Origin: Prauserella aidingensis
GTDB taxonomy: Bacteria; Actinomycetota; Actinomycetes; Mycobacteriales; Pseudonocardiaceae
Direction of reading: 5' to 3'
DNA: 64,000 nucleotides
Assembly (NCBI RefSeq): GCF_024171865.1
Contig: NZ_JAMTCN010000007.1
Location: 124,001-188,000 of the forward strand
A program made the translations under genes and the position numbers. Each line of letters begins with the position of its first letter. Position 1 is the first letter of the stretch. A model generated the notes under the pieces. That model was not told where the DNA came from and did no database searches. It was given only the letters and a program-made list of their open reading frames with translations. Positions 27,950 to 39,751 of this stretch are shown here, one piece after another.

Positions 27950-29229
27950 TGACGACGACGGCGAGGGTGATGGAGCGGGCGCCCGCCGGTGGGCGCCCCG
28001 GACGGGTGCGCCGGATCGTGCACCTGATGTTGGTGTCCCTGTTGTTGCTGGTGGCGGGGTGCGGCGACGGCGGGTTCTCGGGCCTGTACGGCGCCCCGTT
28101 GCCCGGCGGTGCCGACCTCGGGGACCGGCCGTATCGGATCACGGTGCGGTTCCAGGACGTGCTCGACCTCGTGCCGCAGGCGGCGGTGAAGGTCAACGAC
28201 GTCGCCGTCGGGCGGGTGGAACGGGTGCGGCTCGCCGACGACGGCACGACCGCGCTCGCGGACCTCGCTGTGAACGGGGACATCACGCTGCCCGCCAACG
28301 CGGAGGCTGAGCTGCGCCAGTCGAGCCTCCTCGGGGAGAAGTTCGTCGAGCTGCGGCCGCCCGGAGACGGGGGCGGCCGTGGAGCGCTCGACGACGGCGA
28401 CGTGATCCCGCTCGACCGGACGAACCGCAACCCCCAGGTCGAAGAGGTGCTCGGTGCGCTGTCGCTGCTGCTCAACGGGGGCGGCGTGGAACAGCTCCGC
28501 GACATCGTCGGAGAGCTCAACAACACGTTGGCCGGCAACGAACCGGAACTCAAGGCGTTGCTCACCCGCGTGGACGAGTTGGCAACCACATTGGATGGAC
28601 AGCGTGGTGAGATCGTGCGGGCGATCGAGGGCGTGCACCGGTTGTCCGGAACGCTGTCGAAGCAGCGGGGGCACCTGGCCACGGCGCTCGATCACCTGGA
28701 ACCCGGGCTGAAGGTCGTCTCCGGTCAGCGCGAGCAGCTGGTCGGCATGCTGACGTCGCTGCGGAAACTCTCCGGCACCGGCACGCGGGTGGTCGACGCC
28801 AGCAAGCAGAGCCTTGTCGCGAACCTGAAGGCGTTGACTCCGACGCTGGAGAAGCTCGCGGAGGCCGGCGCCGACCTGCCGCAGGCGATGCAGCTGCTGC
28901 CCAGCTATCCGATCCCGGTGTTCGGCGAGTCGATCATGCACGGGGACTACGCGAACGTGAGCGTACGGCTGGATCTGCAGCTCGACGCGATTCTGGAGAA
29001 CATTCTCAACGCGCGCAGGCCGCCGGTGCAGCTGCCGCACGACGACGGCACCGGCGCCGAGGGCGCGATTCCGTTCAACGACGGCACCGCCCCGCCACCG
29101 TTGCCGCTGCCCGGCGCCTCGCAGCAGCTGACCGCTCCGCAGGACGGTGGTGAGCAGGCACCTGTCGGCCACGGTCGTGGCGACGGCGGCGTCGGTGGCT
29201 TGGTCGGCGGACTGCTGGGAGGTGGCTGA
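27949..29229 (+). CDS. mce4E: Mce4E lipoprotein subunit
   Basis: A 426-residue Mce subunit that carries the lipobox LLVAGC with acylated Cys38, the usual trait of the E position in actinobacterial mce operons. MlaD domain with LVPQAAVKVNDVAVGRVERV; helical stalk with the motif LRKLSGTGTRVVDASKQSL; the C-terminus is a Pro/Gly-rich tail (APPPLPLPGAS, then GGLVGGLLGGG). A one-base overlap (TGATG) joins it to both neighbours. Confidence 0.93.
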   Translation: MTTTARVMERAPAGGRPGRVRRIVHLMLVSLLLLVAGCGDGGFSGLYGAPLPGGADLGDRPYRITVRFQDVLDLVPQAAVKVNDVAVGRVERVRLADDGTTALADLAVNGDITLPANAEAELRQSSLLGEKFVELRPPGDGGGRGALDDGDVIPLDRTNRNPQVEEVLGALSLLLNGGGVEQLRDIVGELNNTLAGNEPELKALLTRVDELATTLDGQRGEIVRAIEGVHRLSGTLSKQRGHLATALDHLEPGLKVVSGQREQLVGMLTSLRKLSGTGTRVVDASKQSLVANLKALTPTLEKLAEAGADLPQAMQLLPSYPIPVFGESIMHGDYANVSVRLDLQLDAILENILNARRPPVQLPHDDGTGAEGAIPFNDGTAPPPLPLPGASQQLTAPQDGGEQAPVGHGRGDGGVGGLVGGLLGGG

Positions 29230-30575
29230 TGCGACTGGAACGCAAGAACCGGGTGCAGCTGGTGGTGTTCGGCCTCATCTCGCTGCTGGCCGTCGGCTAC
29301 GCGGGGGGCACGTACGCCGGACTGGACCGGCTGTTCGGCAACCGCGGGTACGTCGTCCACGTGCAGCTCACCGAGTCGGGCGGCATCTTCGAGAACGCCG
29401 AGGTCGCCTACCGCGGGGTGACGGTCGGGCGGGTCGCCGCCCTCCGGCTCGACGGCGACGGCGTGACCGTCGACCTGGACATCGAGGAGGGCTCCCCGGA
29501 CATCCCCGCCGACTCCGAGGCCGTCGTCGCCAACCGGTCGGCGGTCGGTGAGCAATATGTCGACTTGCGGCCCCGGTCCGGGGACGGGCCGTACCTCGAG
29601 CACGGTTCGACCATCGACAGCGAACGGACCGGAACCCCGGTCCCGCCCGGCCGGCTGTTGCAGAACCTGAACCGGCTCGTGTCCAGTGTGGATCCGAAGT
29701 CGCTCCGGACCGTCGTCGACGAGTTCGACACCGCGTTCACCGGGGTGGGCCCGGATCTGGGCCGGCTGCTGGACTCGGCGGGGTCACTGACGGCAGGGGC
29801 CCGCGAGCACCTGCCGCAGACGGCGACACTGCTGCGGCAGAGCCGGACGGTCCTCGACACCCAGCGGAGGAACTCGGCGCAACTGCGCTCGATCGCGGGT
29901 GGATTCCGCGACATCGCGGCGCAGCTGAAGAAGTCCGACTCCGACCTGAGGACCGTCGTCGACCAGGCCCCGGCTGCGAGCCGGGAGATCTCGGCACTGC
30001 TCGACGAGTCGGGGTCGAGCCTGTCGGTGCTCGTCGCGAACCTGCTGACGACCTCGCAGGTGCTGGAACCGCGGACCGACGCGCTCGAACACATGCTGGT
30101 GGCGCTGCCGATGGTGTCCGGCTTCTCGCGGTCGGTCGTGTCCAACGGTGAAGGGCATCTCGGCTTCGTGCCCACGTTCTTCGACCCGCACGGCTGCACC
30201 AAGGGGTACGAGGGCACCGAGCGCCGTCCCGCGAACGACACGCGGAACACTCCGCCCAACACCGAGGCCTACTGCGCCGAGCCGCCCGGCAGCCCGAGCA
30301 ACGTGCGGGGTGCGCAGAACGCGCCGGTGGCGGGTGACCCGGTGCAGGTCCCGGGCGGCGAGCAGGACCCGTCGGGCGGCTCGGGCGAGGCGCCGGACCG
30401 CGACGCGGTGCGCGGCCAAGGACGCGAGAACGGCGAGGGCGGGTTGCCGGGGCTGCTCGACTTGTCGGCGGGAACCGGGGGCTCGGGGCGCGGCGCGGGC
30501 ACGGAGCACGGCGGCAGCGCGGACGCCGGGTCGTCCGGCGGCGGACTGGGCGGCCTGTTGGGGGTGCCGGAATGA
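29229..30575 (+). CDS. mce4F: Mce4F substrate-binding protein
   Basis: A 448-residue Mce subunit with an N-terminal anchor (about 9-30), MlaD domain with IFENAEVAYRGVTVGRVAAL and NRSAVGEQYVDL, helical stalk, and the conserved block MVSGFSRSVVSNGEGHLGFVP. Two Cys in GCTKGYEG and EAYCAEPPG may pair. The last 100 residues are a Gly/Ser/Asp-rich disordered tail, which is long for the F subunit. Stop overlaps the next gene (ATGA). Confidence 0.92.
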   Translation: MRLERKNRVQLVVFGLISLLAVGYAGGTYAGLDRLFGNRGYVVHVQLTESGGIFENAEVAYRGVTVGRVAALRLDGDGVTVDLDIEEGSPDIPADSEAVVANRSAVGEQYVDLRPRSGDGPYLEHGSTIDSERTGTPVPPGRLLQNLNRLVSSVDPKSLRTVVDEFDTAFTGVGPDLGRLLDSAGSLTAGAREHLPQTATLLRQSRTVLDTQRRNSAQLRSIAGGFRDIAAQLKKSDSDLRTVVDQAPAASREISALLDESGSSLSVLVANLLTTSQVLEPRTDALEHMLVALPMVSGFSRSVVSNGEGHLGFVPTFFDPHGCTKGYEGTERRPANDTRNTPPNTEAYCAEPPGSPSNVRGAQNAPVAGDPVQVPGGEQDPSGGSGEAPDRDAVRGQGRENGEGGLPGLLDLSAGTGGSGRGAGTEHGGSADAGSSGGGLGGLLGVPE

Positions 30576-31084
30576 GGCCGGCTGCGCTGTTGCGCGACGT
30601 GGTCCGGGACCGTGCGGTGGCCGTGCTGGTCGCCGTCGCCGTGATCGCGGCGCTGGCGTGCGCGGGTCTGGGCTGGCGCTGGTGGGCCGTCGCCCACGGT
30701 GAGCCGGCGACCACCGCGGCGACCCGGGACGCCGCTGTGTCCCAGGGAACCCGTGCGCTCGACGTGCTCCACACGATCGACCACCGCACCGCCGCCGCGG
30801 ACCTCGACGCGTGGGCCCGGGTCACGTCGGGGCCGCTGCGCAGCAGGCTGACCGGCGACCGGGAGCGGCACATCGAGCGTGCGCGGGCCGATGAGACGGT
30901 CGCCACCGCCACGGTGACCCGGACGGCACTGTCCGAACTGGACACCGGGAAGGGGACGGCGCGGCTGCTCGCCGTCGTGGACACCGACGTCGGCGACGAG
31001 CGCCGGCGCAGCACGCTGATCGCATCGCTGACACGGAAGGACGGCCGGTGGACCGTGTCGAACGTGCAGGCGGTGGGATCGTGA
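30572..31084 (+). CDS. Mce-associated membrane protein (Mas4A-like)
   Basis: A 170-residue protein with one N-terminal membrane helix (about 14-36) and a small extracytoplasmic alpha+beta domain that ends SLTRKDGRWTVSNVQAVG, the signature end of Mce-associated proteins. In M. tuberculosis two such genes (Rv3493c, Rv3492c) follow mce4F; the same order holds here. Likely role: stabilise or assemble the Mce4 complex. Confidence 0.85.
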   Translation: MRPAALLRDVVRDRAVAVLVAVAVIAALACAGLGWRWWAVAHGEPATTAATRDAAVSQGTRALDVLHTIDHRTAAADLDAWARVTSGPLRSRLTGDRERHIERARADETVATATVTRTALSELDTGKGTARLLAVVDTDVGDERRRSTLIASLTRKDGRWTVSNVQAVGS

Positions 31085-31764
31085 CCCGGCCTGCCGCGTC
31101 CGGGGTGGACTCACAACCCGACGACGCGGTGGCCGGCGACGCGGTGGCCGACGAGGTGGAGCCCGACGACGATCCGGACACCGACGGCACCGACGGCACC
31201 GACGGCACCGACGGCACCGACGGCGCCGTGGGCGAGGACGCGACCGCGGCCCCGCGTCGCGGGCCGGCGAGTCGGAGGGCGACGGTGCCTGCGGTGCTGG
31301 CCGCGGTGTGCGTCGTGGCCGCGGCGAGCGCGGTCTGGCTGGGGGTGCAGGCAGGGCGAGCGGCGCCGGCCGACGTGGCACACGTCGACGGGGAGCGGAC
31401 GCGGCAGGTGAGCGAGCAGGTCGGTCAGGCCGTCACGGCCGTGTTCTCGTACGACCGCGGCGATCTGGCGCGTACCGAGCGGGCTGCCGACCGGATGCTC
31501 ACCGGAGCGGCGCGCCGGGAGTACGACGCCACGTTTGCCAGACTCCGCGAGCAGGCGGGCGGGTCCGGTGCGGTGCAGTCGACGACGGTGCGGTCGGTCG
31601 GCGTGCGCAGCCTGGAGGGTGACCGTGCGCAGCTGCTCGTGCTGGCCGATCGCCGGGTGCTCGACCGGGACATGCGCTCGCGCGGTTCGCACGTGGTGTG
31701 GATCGACGTCGTGGCGGTGCACGCCGACGGAGGCTGGCGGATCGCCGAGATGTCCCCGCTGTGA
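31081..31764 (+). CDS. Mce-associated membrane protein (Mas4B-like)
   Basis: A 227-residue protein: an acidic, repetitive cytoplasmic N-terminus (residues 1-60, with Asp-Gly-Thr repeats), basic stop-transfer RRGPASRR, membrane helix about 68-88, then an extracytoplasmic domain ending DVVAVHADGGWRIAEMSPL, again the Mas hallmark. GTGA overlap with the previous gene. Last gene of the mce4 transcript; 227 nt follow before the next start. Confidence 0.85.
   Translation: MTRPAASGVDSQPDDAVAGDAVADEVEPDDDPDTDGTDGTDGTDGTDGAVGEDATAAPRRGPASRRATVPAVLAAVCVVAAASAVWLGVQAGRAAPADVAHVDGERTRQVSEQVGQAVTAVFSYDRGDLARTERAADRMLTGAARREYDATFARLREQAGGSGAVQSTTVRSVGVRSLEGDRAQLLVLADRRVLDRDMRSRGSHVVWIDVVAVHADGGWRIAEMSPL
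31183..31227 (+). repeat. In-frame 9-bp tandem repeat (Asp-Gly-Thr) in the Mas4B-like gene
   Basis: GACGGCACC occurs four times in a row, followed by GACGGCGCC, and encodes Asp-Gly-Thr units in the cytoplasmic arm. Copy number probably varies between strains. Confidence 0.9.
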
Positions 31765-31844
31765 GTGCGCGAACGTGCGAGCCCGGTGGTGGTGTGCTGA
31801 TCATGGAGGAGGCGGTTGCGCCGGGCCCAGGGGTGGCAGCGGCG

Positions 31845-31892
31845 GTGATCGGACCCGGTGGTGATCGGATGCGGAGGTGACCGGACCCGGTG
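31845..31892. repeat. Imperfect 3 x 16-bp tandem repeat upstream of the glycosyltransferase operon
   Basis: Three head-to-tail copies of GTGATCGGACCCGGTG with 1-3 changes each. The first 13 nt of the second copy (GTGATCGGATGCG) recur exactly at 31984-31996, over the start of the glycosyltransferase gene. No gene is supported in this gap. Confidence 0.75.
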
Positions 31893-31919
31893 GGAATCGG
31901 GCACGGACGGGAGTGGACG

Positions 31920-31948
31920 TTGCCAGAAACTGAAACACGTTCTAGTCT
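31920..31948 (+). promoter_or_regulatory. Promoter of the glycosyltransferase operon
   Basis: TTGCCA (31920-31925), 17-nt spacer, TAGTCT (31943-31948): a good sigma-70-type promoter with optimal spacing. The predicted start near 31955 leaves a leader of about 37 nt. The KstR box lies in the spacer and touches the -10. Confidence 0.65.
31931..31944. promoter_or_regulatory. KstR-type operator, perfect match (box 3)
   Basis: TGAAACACGTTCTA satisfies TnnAACnnGTTnnA at all fixed positions and occupies the spacer between -35 and -10 of the promoter of the glycosyltransferase-methyltransferase-toroid operon. Bound KstR would block polymerase directly. Confidence 0.82.
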
Positions 31949-31991
31949 TGCTCGATGATCATGGCGATCGTCCGGCGGGTGAGGTGATCGG

Positions 31992-33221
31992 ATGCGCATC
32001 GCGTTGTTGTCCTACCGGAGCAAGCCGCACTGCGGCGGGCAGGGCGTGTACGTGCGGCACCTCAGCCGTGGACTGGCCGAGCTCGGCCACGACGTCGAGG
32101 TGCTGTCCGGGCAGCCGTATCCGGAGCTCGACGACCCGGTCCGGCTCACGGAGGTGCCGAGCCTCGACCTGTACCGCGAGCCCGACCCGTTCCGCACCCC
32201 GCGGCTCGGCGAGTACCGCGATGCGATCGACCTGCTCGAGACCGGCGCCATGTGGACGGCCGGATTCCCGGAGCCGCTGACGTTCAGCCTCCGCGCCGCG
32301 CGGCTGTTGCGGCGACGAGCGGCCGAGTTCGACGTCGTGCACGACAACCAGTGCCTCGGCTACGGCCTGCTCGGCCTGCAGCGTGCGGGCGTGCCGCTGG
32401 CGGCCACGGTCCACCACCCCATCACCCGCGACCGGGTCGCCGACCTGGCTGCCGCGCCCTGGCGGCGCAGGCTCGCGGTGCGCCGCTGGTACGGGTTCGT
32501 GACGATGCAGGCCCGGGTCGCCCGGCGGCTGCCGCGGCTGATCACCGTGTCGCAGGCGTCGGCGGGCGACATCGCCGAGGACTTCCGCGTGAGCCCGGAC
32601 CGCCTCACCACGATCCCGCTCGGCGTCGACACCGAGCTCTTCCGTCCCGCCCGGGAGCGGGCGCCGGGCCGCATCGTCGCGGTGGCCAGTGCCGACGTCC
32701 CGCTGAAAGGCGTCCGGCACCTGCTCGAGGCCGTGGCGAAACTGCGGGCCGAACGCGCCGTGGAACTGGTGCTGGTCAGCAAGCTCGCCGACGACGGGCC
32801 GACGAGGCGGCTCATCGACGAGCTGGCGATCGGTGACGTCGTGCGCGCGGTGCACGGGCTGGCCGACGGCGACCTGGCCGACCTCCTGGCGTCGGCGGAG
32901 GTGGCGTGCGTGCCGTCGCTGTACGAGGGCTTCTCGCTGCCGACGGTCGAAGCGATGGCGTGCGGCACACCCCTCGTGGTCAGCCGTGCGGGCGCGTTGC
33001 CGGAAGTGGTGGGCGACTGCGCGCGGCTCGTGCCACCCGGTGACACGGAGGCGCTGACGCGCGAGCTGGCGGCGGTGCTCGACGACCGGGAGGCGCGGGG
33101 CCGGCTCGGCGAGGCGGGCAGAGCTCGGGCCCTCGAACGGTACAGCTGGCGATCCGTCGCCGCGTCCACAGTGGACGTGTATCGCGAGGTGATCGACCGG
33201 ACACGGCGAAAGGCGGGGTAG
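31992..33221 (+). CDS. GT4 family glycosyltransferase, unknown acceptor
   Basis: A 409-residue GT-B enzyme. The N-terminal domain begins MRIALLSYRSKPHCGGQGVYV with the glycine loop for the acceptor side; the C-terminal donor domain has LITVSQASAGDIAEDF, IPLGVDTELFRP and the retaining-GT4 motif E312-x7-E320 in YEGFSLPTVEA. No signal peptide or membrane helix, so it acts in the cytoplasm or at the inner leaflet. ATG with GAGG 7 nt upstream. First gene of a three-gene unit with a methyltransferase and a toroid protein, under a KstR box. Acceptor and sugar are not known. Confidence 0.85.
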   Translation: MRIALLSYRSKPHCGGQGVYVRHLSRGLAELGHDVEVLSGQPYPELDDPVRLTEVPSLDLYREPDPFRTPRLGEYRDAIDLLETGAMWTAGFPEPLTFSLRAARLLRRRAAEFDVVHDNQCLGYGLLGLQRAGVPLAATVHHPITRDRVADLAAAPWRRRLAVRRWYGFVTMQARVARRLPRLITVSQASAGDIAEDFRVSPDRLTTIPLGVDTELFRPARERAPGRIVAVASADVPLKGVRHLLEAVAKLRAERAVELVLVSKLADDGPTRRLIDELAIGDVVRAVHGLADGDLADLLASAEVACVPSLYEGFSLPTVEAMACGTPLVVSRAGALPEVVGDCARLVPPGDTEALTRELAAVLDDREARGRLGEAGRARALERYSWRSVAASTVDVYREVIDRTRRKAG

Positions 33222-34008
33222 ATGCTGACGGTGGATTTCGACCGTATCGGGGTCGGACCGGGTACGACGGTGATCGACGTCGGCTGCGGCGCGGGCAGGC
33301 ACGCGTTCGAGGCGTACCGCCGGGGTGCGGATGTGGTGGCGTTCGACCAGGACAAGTCGGCGCTCGGCGACGTCGAGACGATGTTCGCCGCGATGTCGGC
33401 CGAAGGGCACGTGCCGGACGGTGCCGCGGCCACCACGGTGGCGGGCGACGCGCTGCGGCTGCCGTTCCCGGACGGCGCGTTCGACTGCGTGATCGCCTCG
33501 GAGATCCTGGAGCACGTCCCCGACGACGAGCGGGCCATCGCCGAGTTGGTCCGCGTGGCACGGCCCGGCGGGTCCGTCGTCGTCACCGTGCCGCGGTGGC
33601 TGCCGGAACGGGTGTGCTGGCTGCTCTCCGACGCCTACCACGAGGTCGAGGGCGGACATGTGCGCATCTATCGCGGCGCCGAGCTGCGCGGCAAGCTGCG
33701 CGGCGCCGGGTTGCGGCCCGTCGCCGGGGAGCACGCCCACGCGTTGCACGCACCGTACTGGTGGCTCAAATGCGCCGTCGGGCCCGACAACGACGACCAT
33801 CCGCTGGTCAAGGCCTACCACCGGGTGCTGGTGTGGGACATGATGCGCGCCCCCTGGCCGACGCGCACCGCCGAGCGGCTGCTCGACCCCGTGCTGGGCA
33901 AGAGCCTCGCGGTCTACAGCGTCAAGGACGCCGGCGCCGTCGAGAACACGGGCGACGACGGCGGACAGGGCGCTGGGACCGGCGCCGCAGGCGGCGAGGG
34001 GGTGGCCG

Positions 34009-34022
<14 letters not shown>
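33222..34022 (+). CDS. Class I SAM-dependent methyltransferase
   Basis: A 266-residue enzyme with SAM motif I VIDVGCGAGRHAFEAYRRGA, an acidic loop AFDQD, and the post-I block FDCVIASEILEHVPDDERAIAEL followed by VRVARPGGSVVVTVP, a UbiE/Coq5-like pattern. The insert with WLLSDAYHEVEGGHVRIY and AHALHAPYWWLKCAVG is Trp/Tyr-rich and may hold a hydrophobic or sugar substrate. The ATG directly follows the glycosyltransferase stop codon, so coupling is tight. The last 30 residues are a Gly/Asp-rich tail. Substrate unknown. Confidence 0.82.
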
Positions 34023-37545
<3,523 letters not shown>

Positions 37546-37549
<4 letters not shown>

Positions 37550-37740
37550 GGATCGTCGTCGACTGGGACCTGTGCGAATCCAACGGCATCTGTGAAGCCG
37601 TCGCCCCCGACGTGTTCGAACTGGACGAGGACGAGAACCTGATTCTCAAGGCGGACCCGGACGCCGAGAACCGCGGCCGCATCCTGCAGGCCGTGGAGTC
37701 GTGCCCGAAGGCCGCGCTGTCGCTGGACGAGTCCGAGTGA
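37546..37740 (+). CDS. fdxD: [3Fe-4S] ferredoxin, FdxD-like
   Basis: A 64-residue acidic ferredoxin. Only three cluster cysteines are present: C10 and C16 (CESNGIC) and C53 (ESCPKAA), the pattern of a single [3Fe-4S] cluster as in actinobacterial P450 and steroid-oxygenase ferredoxins. In M. tuberculosis FdxD (Rv3503c) lies beside yrbE4A; here it sits between two flavin dehydrogenases. Strong ribosome binding site (AGGAGG); start and stop overlap both neighbours (ATGA, GTGA). Electron partner unknown; no P450 or ferredoxin reductase is in the window. Confidence 0.88.
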
Positions 37741-39617
37741 CGGGCGGGCAGGAAGGCGCACCGGGTTCGCGCGACGGAACCGGAGCGGAGGAGTTCGACG
37801 TCGTCGTGGTCGGCAGCGGTGCGGCCGGGATGACCGCGGCGTTGCGGGCCGCGCACCTCGGCCTGTCCACGGTCGTCCTCGAGAAGGCCGCCGCGTTCGG
37901 TGGCTCCACGGCCCGTTCCGGCGGCGGCGTGTGGGTTCCCGGCAACGACGCGCTGCGGCGGGCCGGCGTGGCGGACACGCCGGAGGCCGCGCGGGAGTAC
38001 CTGCACGCGATCGTGGGCGATGCGGCCGAACCGGAACGCATCGACGCCTACCTCGAACACGGCCCGGACGTGCTGTCGTTCGTGGAGCGGACCACGCCGC
38101 TGCGGCTCCGCTGGGTGCGCGGCTACTCCGACTACTACCCCGAGGCGCCCGGCGGCGTGGCGGCCGGGCGATCCGCCGAGCCGAAGCCCGTCGACGCCCG
38201 GCTGCTCGGGCAGGACCGCCACCGACTCGAACCGCCGTACAGCGCGCCGCCGCTCGGCGTGCCGCTCGGGCAGGCGGACTACCGGTGGCTGAGCCTGATC
38301 GCGCGTCACCCGCGAGGGGTGCTGACGTTGCTGAGCCTCGGCCTGCGCTGGCTGGGTGGGCTGCTGCTGGGCAAACGGCAGCTCGTCATGGGGCAGGCGG
38401 TCGCCGCGGCGCTGCAGGTCGGCGTCCGGCGCGCCGGCGTCGAGGTGCGGCTGAATACTCCACTGCGGCGCCTCGAGACCGACGGCGGCCGGGTCACCGG
38501 CGTCGTGGTGGAGCGGGACGGCGAGGAGGCGTTGGTGCGCGCCCGCCACGGCGTGGTGCTGGCCGCGGGCGGGTTCGAGCACAACGCCGCGATGCGGGAG
38601 CGCCACCAGCGCGCTCCGATCGGTACGGAGTGGACGGTCGGTGCGAAGGCCAACACCGGCGACGCCATCACCGCCGCGACGGAGGTGGGCGCCGCGGTCG
38701 ACCTGATGGACGACGCCTGGTGGGGTCCGTCGATCCCGCTTCCGGGCGGACCGTGGTTCGCGCTGGCGGAACGGTCCCGGCCGGGCAGCATCATGGTCAA
38801 CGAGCGCGGCGAACGGTTCGTCAACGAGTCGGCGCCCTACGTCGACGCCGTGCACGCGATGTACGGCGGTGACCAGGGTCGCGGCGACGGGCCGGGAGAC
38901 AACATCCCGACCTGGCTCGTGTTCGACCAGCGGTACCGCAACCGGTACATGTTCACGGGGCTCGGACCCCGCCAGCCGCTGCCGGGTCGCTGGTACAAGC
39001 ACGGCATCGTGGTGCAGGCGCCGTCGGTCGGCGAACTGGCCGAGAAGATGGGAGTACCGGCCGCCGCGCTCGAGTCCACAGTGGATCGCTTCAACGGGTA
39101 CGCCAGGAAGGGCGAGGACGCCGAGTTCGGCCGCGGCCGCAGCCGCTACGACCACTACTACGGCGACCCGCGGAACCGGCCCAATCCGAGTCTCGGCGAG
39201 CTGGACCGGGCGCCGTTCTACGCCGTGAAGATGGTGCCGGGAGACCTCGGCACGAAGGGCGGCGTGCGCACGGACACCCGGGCGCGGGTGCTGCGCGAGG
39301 ACGGCTCGGTGATCGACGGGCTCTACGCCGCGGGCAACACCAGTGCCGCGGTCATGGGCCGCACCTACGCCGGTCCCGGTGCGACGATCGGCCCGGCGAT
39401 GGTCTTCGGATATCTGGCCGCCGAGGACCTCGCCGCGACCGGCACCGCCGCGACCGGCACCGTGTCCGGCACCGGCGTGGCGGACGACGCGCGCGGCGCC
39501 GGTGAAGCGCGCGGCGCCGGTGAATCGGGCGGACCGCGCGAGTCCGGCACTGTGGCCGAATCCGGCACGGCAGGCGTCGGTGGTTCGCACGACACGAGCG
39601 CCGAGGGCGCGGCGTAG
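37737..39617 (+). CDS. kstD: 3-ketosteroid delta1-dehydrogenase KstD
   Basis: A 626-residue flavoenzyme that introduces the C1-C2 double bond into ring A of 3-ketosteroids, the step that sets up ring B opening. FAD motif VVVVGSGAAGMTAALRA; GGSTARSGGGVWVPGN; C-terminal NTSAAVMGRTYAGPGATIGPAMVFG, in which Tyr544 and Gly548 match the catalytic Tyr487/Gly491 spacing of Rhodococcus KstD1. The GTG overlaps the ferredoxin stop. The core would end near residue 570; the remaining 55 residues are a Gly/Ala/Thr/Glu-rich repetitive tail not usual in the family. Last gene of the operon, followed by a GC hairpin. Confidence 0.92.
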   Translation: MTGGQEGAPGSRDGTGAEEFDVVVVGSGAAGMTAALRAAHLGLSTVVLEKAAAFGGSTARSGGGVWVPGNDALRRAGVADTPEAAREYLHAIVGDAAEPERIDAYLEHGPDVLSFVERTTPLRLRWVRGYSDYYPEAPGGVAAGRSAEPKPVDARLLGQDRHRLEPPYSAPPLGVPLGQADYRWLSLIARHPRGVLTLLSLGLRWLGGLLLGKRQLVMGQAVAAALQVGVRRAGVEVRLNTPLRRLETDGGRVTGVVVERDGEEALVRARHGVVLAAGGFEHNAAMRERHQRAPIGTEWTVGAKANTGDAITAATEVGAAVDLMDDAWWGPSIPLPGGPWFALAERSRPGSIMVNERGERFVNESAPYVDAVHAMYGGDQGRGDGPGDNIPTWLVFDQRYRNRYMFTGLGPRQPLPGRWYKHGIVVQAPSVGELAEKMGVPAAALESTVDRFNGYARKGEDAEFGRGRSRYDHYYGDPRNRPNPSLGELDRAPFYAVKMVPGDLGTKGGVRTDTRARVLREDGSVIDGLYAAGNTSAAVMGRTYAGPGATIGPAMVFGYLAAEDLAATGTAATGTVSGTGVADDARGAGEARGAGESGGPRESGTVAESGTAGVGGSHDTSAEGAA

Positions 39618-39653
39618 CGGCTCCGGCCGAGCCGTCCGTCGCACCCTCGTGTC

Positions 39654-39688
39654 CGCCGGCTCCGGCCCTGCCGCGGCCGGAGCCGGCG
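39654..39688 (+). terminator. GC-rich hairpin terminator after kstD
   Basis: A perfect 14-bp stem (left arm CGCCGGCTCCGGCC, 39654-39667; right arm 39675-39688) around a 7-nt loop, without T-run. It separates the steroid operon from murE. Confidence 0.65.
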
Positions 39689-39739
39689 ACGGTCCCGAGC
39701 CGCCCGGCGACCGCTGAGTGGCGCGAGTGCGGACGTGGG

Positions 39740-39745
39740 TAACCT
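39740..39745 (+). promoter_or_regulatory. -10 element of a leaderless murE promoter
   Basis: TAACCT lies 6 nt upstream of the GTG at 39752, the spacing expected if transcription starts at the initiation codon. No clear -35 or ribosome binding site is seen. Confidence 0.45.
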
Positions 39746-39751
39746 TCCCGC

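Noticed and set aside
31183-31227. Direct repeats considered as a CRISPR-like array
   Set aside because: They are 9-bp in-frame codon repeats without spacers inside a coding region.
31803-31880. A 25-codon ORF between the Mas4B-like gene and the glycosyltransferase gene
   Set aside because: No ribosome binding site, runs into the tandem repeats, and has no similarity that I recognise.
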